From: Fen-1077 sp050014355
Lineage (GTDB): Bacteria > Chloroflexota > Dehalococcoidia > Dehalococcoidales > RBG-16-60-22
Assembly: GCA_050014355.1 (NCBI GenBank)
Contig: JBEKDL010000006.1
Coordinates: 1 to 64,000, forward strand
Reading direction: 5' to 3'
DNA length: 64,000 nt
Below, piece by piece: positions 60,645-64,000 of the stretch. The notes beneath the pieces were generated by a model, which did no database searches, was not told where the DNA came from, and saw nothing but the letters and a program-made list of their open reading frames with translations. The first letter of the stretch is position 1. Every line of letters starts with the position of its first letter. The position numbers and the translations under genes are program-made.

Positions 60645-61838
60645 ATGGGCAGTAGAGGCGAAAAAACCAGAAAAACAGGGTCACCTTACCGGAGAATCGT
60701 CATCAAGCTGGGCACCAGCCTGCTGACCGGCGGCGGCGATTGCCTGGATGAAGAGATGATGTCGCGCCTGGTGGAACAGGTGGCGCGGCTGCAGGCGCAG
60801 GGCGTCGAGCTGATTCTGGTGTCCTCCGGCGCGATAGCTTCCGGGCGGCATAAGCTGGGCTTGACGAAGTCCATCAAGGGTATACCTTTCAAGCAGGTGC
60901 TGGCGGCGGTGGGGCAAAGCGGGCTGATGCATACCTACGAGCGGCTTTTTGGCAAGTATAATGTCACCGTGGCGCAGGCCCTGCTGACCAAGTCCGACCT
61001 CGCCGACCGCCACGGATATCTCAACGCCCGCAACACCCTTTTGGCGTTGATGGAGCTGGGTGTGGTCTGCGTGGTCAATGAGAACGATGTGGTCTCCATC
61101 GATGAGATTAAGGAAGCCAAGTTCGGCGATAACGATAACCTTTCCGCCATGGTGGCCAATCTGGTGGACGCGGATATGCTCATCATGCTGACCGATATCG
61201 GCGGGCTATACACCGCGGACCCGCATGTTGACCCCTCCGCCCGCCTTATCCCCGAGGTGAGAAAAATCGATTCCGGCATCAAGCGGCTGGGGGCGGCGCC
61301 CTCGAGCAATCTCGGCACGGGGGGCATGGTCACCAAGATAGAAGCGGCGGAAAAGGCCACGGATGCCGGTGTGCGGGTGGTCTTCGCTTGTGGCCGCGAG
61401 CCGGATATTATCCTGCGGCTGGCCTCCGGCGAGCCTCTCGGCACCCATTTCCTGCCCACGAGCACGAAAATCGAAAGTCGTAAGCGCTGGATGATTTCCG
61501 GGCTCTGTACGCGCGGCAAGCTCGTGGTGGATGCCGGCGCGGCGCAGGCTTTAAAAAAACAGAACCGCAGCCTCCTGGCCGCTGGCATCCTGAAAGCGGA
61601 AGGCAGGTTCGGCCGCGGAGAAATCGTCGCTATTTATGACACGGACGGGACGCAACTCGGCTGCGGCATAGCTAACTACAGCTCCGGCGATATCGGCATC
61701 ATCAAGGGGGCGCGTTCCGAGAAAATAGCCGGCCTTTTAAGTGTTGACTACGGCCCGGAGGTGGTGCACCGCAACAATCTCGCGCTTGTAGAAAGAGAGG
61801 AGCCAGGTGAGCATAGGCAGACTGTACCAGGCCATTGA
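60645..61838 (+). CDS. proB: Glutamate 5-kinase with PUA domain
   Basis: A 397-residue protein, first enzyme of proline biosynthesis, phosphorylating glutamate. N-terminal amino-acid kinase domain: RIVIKLGTSLLTGGG, LVSSGAIASGRHKLG, VVNENDVVSIDEI, NDNLSAMVANLVDADMLIML and GTGGMVTKIEAAEKA. The C-terminal PUA domain (GKLVVDAGAAQALKKQNRSL, GRGEIVAIYD) is present. The neighbouring proA is not in the window. The last 32 bp overlap the next small gene. Confidence 0.95.
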   Translation: MGSRGEKTRKTGSPYRRIVIKLGTSLLTGGGDCLDEEMMSRLVEQVARLQAQGVELILVSSGAIASGRHKLGLTKSIKGIPFKQVLAAVGQSGLMHTYERLFGKYNVTVAQALLTKSDLADRHGYLNARNTLLALMELGVVCVVNENDVVSIDEIKEAKFGDNDNLSAMVANLVDADMLIMLTDIGGLYTADPHVDPSARLIPEVRKIDSGIKRLGAAPSSNLGTGGMVTKIEAAEKATDAGVRVVFACGREPDIILRLASGEPLGTHFLPTSTKIESRKRWMISGLCTRGKLVVDAGAAQALKKQNRSLLAAGILKAEGRFGRGEIVAIYDTDGTQLGCGIANYSSGDIGIIKGARSEKIAGLLSVDYGPEVVHRNNLALVEREEPGEHRQTVPGH

Positions 61839-62082
61839 CGGGAAATTCATCGGGGAAGTGAACTATAATTTCCAGCACGAAGAGGAGTTCCGCTGGTGGG
61901 GGGAACTGACGCTGGTGGACTACATGCGCATCAAGGACGGCGGCGGCTATATCATCGAGCTGGAAGACGGCCGCCATGCCCGCTGCGCTTTAAAGAAACG
62001 GGTCAACCGGGCGGTCACCAGCCTGCCCCCGCGCTATGTTTACCACTTCTCCGGCAGCGGTGCTTTCGAGAAGGGGAGATAG
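61807..62082 (+). CDS. Hypothetical protein overlapping proB end
   Basis: A 91-residue protein starting at GTG 61807 behind GAGGAGCC, overlapping proB by 32 bp. The sequence is beta-rich (LYQAIDGKFIGEVNYNF, then WWGELTLVDYMRIKDGGGY, YIIELEDGRHARCALK). I do not recognise the family. It is followed 21 bp later by the methyltransferase-nuclease gene and could be its accessory protein or simply linked to proB. Confidence 0.65.
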   Translation: MSIGRLYQAIDGKFIGEVNYNFQHEEEFRWWGELTLVDYMRIKDGGGYIIELEDGRHARCALKKRVNRAVTSLPPRYVYHFSGSGAFEKGR

Positions 62083-62102
62083 ATTTTAAGGGGGAAGGGG
62101 GA

Positions 62103-63728
62103 ATGAAGACCAACGTTCTCTATTACGGGGATAATCTGGAAATACTGAAAAACCGCGAATACTTCCCCGACGCCTGCATCGACCTTATCTATTTAGACCC
62201 GCCGTTCAACAGCAAGAAAGACTACAACATTTTATTCAAGGAAAACGGCGGCCTGGAATCCGAAGCGCAGATAAAAGCCTTCACCGATAGCTGGCACTGG
62301 ACGCCGAAGGCCAGGGACGCTTACCACGACCTGATTATCAATAGCCCCACCAACGTAGGCAAGCTCATCAACGCGCTGCATGATACGCTGGGCGGGAACG
62401 ATGTAATGGCCTATCTGGTGATGATGACGGCGCGTTTGCTGGAGTTGCACCGGGTATTAAAGTCTACCGGCTCTTTATACCTGCACTGCGACCCCACCGC
62501 CAGCCACTACCTGAAGCTGGTGCTGGACCAGATATTCGGGCCGGCAAATTTTGTAAATGAAATTGCATGGAAACGCACAACAGCCCATGGAGATATAAAG
62601 CAAGGTGCACGTCATTTTGGAAGAATACACGACATAATTTTTAGATATTCCAAAGGAAAAGATTTCAAGTTCAATCCTCAATATAGCGATTACAGCGACG
62701 AATACGTAGATACTTTTTACAGACATATTGAGCCTGGCACAGGAAGAAGGTTTCAAGCAGTAGATTTAACAGCAAGAAAACCAGGTGGAGATACCCTTTA
62801 CGAATGGAAAGGTAAGTTTCCATATCATGGACGTTATTGGGCTTATAGCAAGCAAAATATGGAGGAGTTTGAGAGAAAAGGGAGGCTTTTTTACACAAGC
62901 AGTGGTATGCCACGTTTAAAATATTATCTTGATGAAATGCAAGGTGTACCATTGCAGGATATATGGGATGATATATATCATACTCAGGGAAGTGAGCGTC
63001 TTGGTTACGAAACTCAAAAACCTCTCGCTTTATTAGAGCGTATCATCAATGCCAGTTCCAACGAGGGCGATATCGTTTTAGACCCGTTCTGTGGGTGCGG
63101 CACGGCGGTGGTCGCCGCGCAGAAGCTTAAGAGAAAATGGATTGGCATAGATATCACCCCGCTGGCCATTAACCTCATGCGCGTACGCCTGCGGGACAGC
63201 TTTAACCTTGACCCCGAGGTCGTCGGAGAGCCCGCGGACCTGGCCGGGGCCAAGGCCCTGGCCCACCAGCAGGACCGCTATCCGTTCCAGTACTGGGCGA
63301 TGGGGAAAATCGGCGCCCGTCCGGTGGGAGAGAAAAAGAAAGGCGCCGATAAGGGCATTGACGGCATTATCCCGTTTATCGATAACTCCGGCGATAAGCG
63401 CAAAAACGTTATCGTCCAGGTGAAAAGCGGGCATGTAGGGGTAGACGTCATCAAAGTGCTTAAAACAACTGCCGCGAATGAGGCCATGGGCGTCCTTATT
63501 TCACTTGAGCCACCCACCAAACCCATGCAGGCCGAAGCCATGGAAGCGGGCTACTATCACTCGGATATCTGGAATAAAGATTATCCCAAAATCCAGATAC
63601 TCACGATAGAAGAAATCTTACAGGGCAAACAGGTGGACATGCCCCCGCAAAAACAGACGAGCGTCGCCTTCGCTAAAGCGCCGAAAGTAAAAATGAAACA
63701 GGGCAAGCAGCTAACATTGGAAGAATAG
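62103..63728 (+). CDS. Methyltransferase-nuclease fusion (single-chain restriction-modification-like)
   Basis: A 541-residue protein; ATG 62103 sits behind AAGGGGGAAGGGGG. The methyltransferase half carries catalytic motif DLIYLDPPFNSKKDYN (DPPF at about 32-35) and, after a long central region, the SAM motif VLDPFCGCGTAVVAAQ (about 325-340), the motif order of beta-class N6-adenine/N4-cytosine enzymes. Residues about 395-520 add a restriction-like core: KGADKGIDGIIPF and VIVQVKSGHVGVDV, giving the D-(x)n-QxK pattern of Mrr-type nucleases. The central recognition stretch (about residues 150-315, 62550-63045) is clearly AT-richer than its flanks. The enzyme presumably modifies DNA and may also cleave it. 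Confidence 0.8.
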   Translation: MKTNVLYYGDNLEILKNREYFPDACIDLIYLDPPFNSKKDYNILFKENGGLESEAQIKAFTDSWHWTPKARDAYHDLIINSPTNVGKLINALHDTLGGNDVMAYLVMMTARLLELHRVLKSTGSLYLHCDPTASHYLKLVLDQIFGPANFVNEIAWKRTTAHGDIKQGARHFGRIHDIIFRYSKGKDFKFNPQYSDYSDEYVDTFYRHIEPGTGRRFQAVDLTARKPGGDTLYEWKGKFPYHGRYWAYSKQNMEEFERKGRLFYTSSGMPRLKYYLDEMQGVPLQDIWDDIYHTQGSERLGYETQKPLALLERIINASSNEGDIVLDPFCGCGTAVVAAQKLKRKWIGIDITPLAINLMRVRLRDSFNLDPEVVGEPADLAGAKALAHQQDRYPFQYWAMGKIGARPVGEKKKGADKGIDGIIPFIDNSGDKRKNVIVQVKSGHVGVDVIKVLKTTAANEAMGVLISLEPPTKPMQAEAMEAGYYHSDIWNKDYPKIQILTIEEILQGKQVDMPPQKQTSVAFAKAPKVKMKQGKQLTLEE

Positions 63729-63761
63729 GAAAACGCTGTCTTGGTGTATAGGAGGCTCGAA

Positions 63762-63983
63762 TGTCAATGGCTATGAAACATGATGATTTGAAAAAGTTAT
63801 CGGACGATGATCTTAAAAAGAAGTATGATGAGGTAGCAGGAAAAACTGTAGTAGGATTAAACTTTTTTTTTGGAAGAGATTATACAAAGGAAACAGCGCA
63901 AATTTGAAAGGTTGAATATTTCCTTAAGCATTTGCTCCTTGATTATTGCCGTTGGCGCGATTGCCGTTGCATTCATAAAGTAA
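63762..63983 (+). pseudogene. Small coiled-coil/membrane protein, frameshifted at a run of nine T
   Basis: ATG 63762 follows AGGAGG. The frame reads HDDLKKLSDDDLKKKYDEVA, a charged helix, and stops early at about 63908. In the next frame, directly after a nine-T tract at 63863-63871, a plausible continuation runs EEIIQRKQRKFERLNISL and SICSLIIAVGAIAVAFIK, a transmembrane segment, to a TAA at 63981. With eight T the protein would be a 73-residue single-pass membrane protein. This could be phase variation, decay or a sequencing error. The gene is AT-rich and sits after the methyltransferase-nuclease gene. Confidence 0.55.
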
Positions 63984-64000
63984 TAAAAATAACCAAGCCT

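Noticed and set aside
1..64000. CRISPR array
   Set aside because: No regularly spaced identical repeats with unique spacers were seen. The DUF2779 protein is Cas4-like but has no cas neighbours.

Overview
The window looks like chromosome from an anaerobic Chloroflexota bacterium of the Dehalococcoidia type. The right third carries an alpha2-type glycyl-tRNA synthetase, Mfd, ProB with a PUA domain, an FmdB zinc ribbon, PadR, a CaiB/BaiF CoA-transferase and crotonase/SDR genes resembling the benzoate-ring BadI/BadH pair. This lineage call is inference from gene content only. No rRNA gene, intact tRNA gene or CRISPR array is visible.

Layout. (1) 1-6080: defence-like nuclease neighbourhood with a GHKL ATPase (cut by the window edge), an HNH protein, a PD-(D/E)XK protein, an OGG-fold glycosylase-like protein, a DUF2779 Cas4-like/DEDD nuclease, and a 5'-truncated gene. 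(2) 6283-14466: one compact plus-strand operon with a promoter and palindromic operator, then a coiled-coil protein, a zinc-finger MoxR-type AAA+ ATPase, a helper, a metallopeptidase-like/VWA protein, two small proteins, Ku, an ATP-dependent DNA ligase, another small protein, a second AAA+ ATPase and a terminator. It pairs an AAA+/VWA machine with minimal non-homologous end joining, and its intergenic regions are rich in strong RNA hairpins. (3) 14470-15978: a decayed polyprenyl synthetase, repeats and a ribbon-helix-helix regulator. (4) 15979-30057: a five-gene minus-strand operon with an HTH regulator, an SF2 helicase with DUF3883, a DUF1156 DNA methyltransferase, a HEPN-DUF499 ATPase and a sacsin-like ATPase. 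It is very probably an anti-phage modification/defence system. (5) 30410-40158: three 49-bp copies of the 3' part of a tRNA-Thr(CGT) gene. I read them as attachment-site scars bounding a CDP-sugar/glycan cassette (31572-37838) and a secreted repeat protein (38413-39624). (6) 40163-61838: core-like chromosome with transporters, acyl-CoA metabolism genes, SbcD, GlyRS, HicAB, Mfd and ProB. (7) 61807-64000: a single-polypeptide methyltransferase-nuclease whose central recognition region is AT-rich and looks swapped in, followed by a small membrane-protein gene frameshifted at a run of nine T.

Everything left of 40158 therefore reads as stacked accessory DNA next to a tRNA-Thr target site, with core chromosome starting at the MFS gene at 40163. 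The two most interesting modules are the AAA+/VWA/Ku/ligase operon and the helicase/DUF1156/DUF499/sacsin operon. Functions were assigned by reading motifs by eye; no database search was run.
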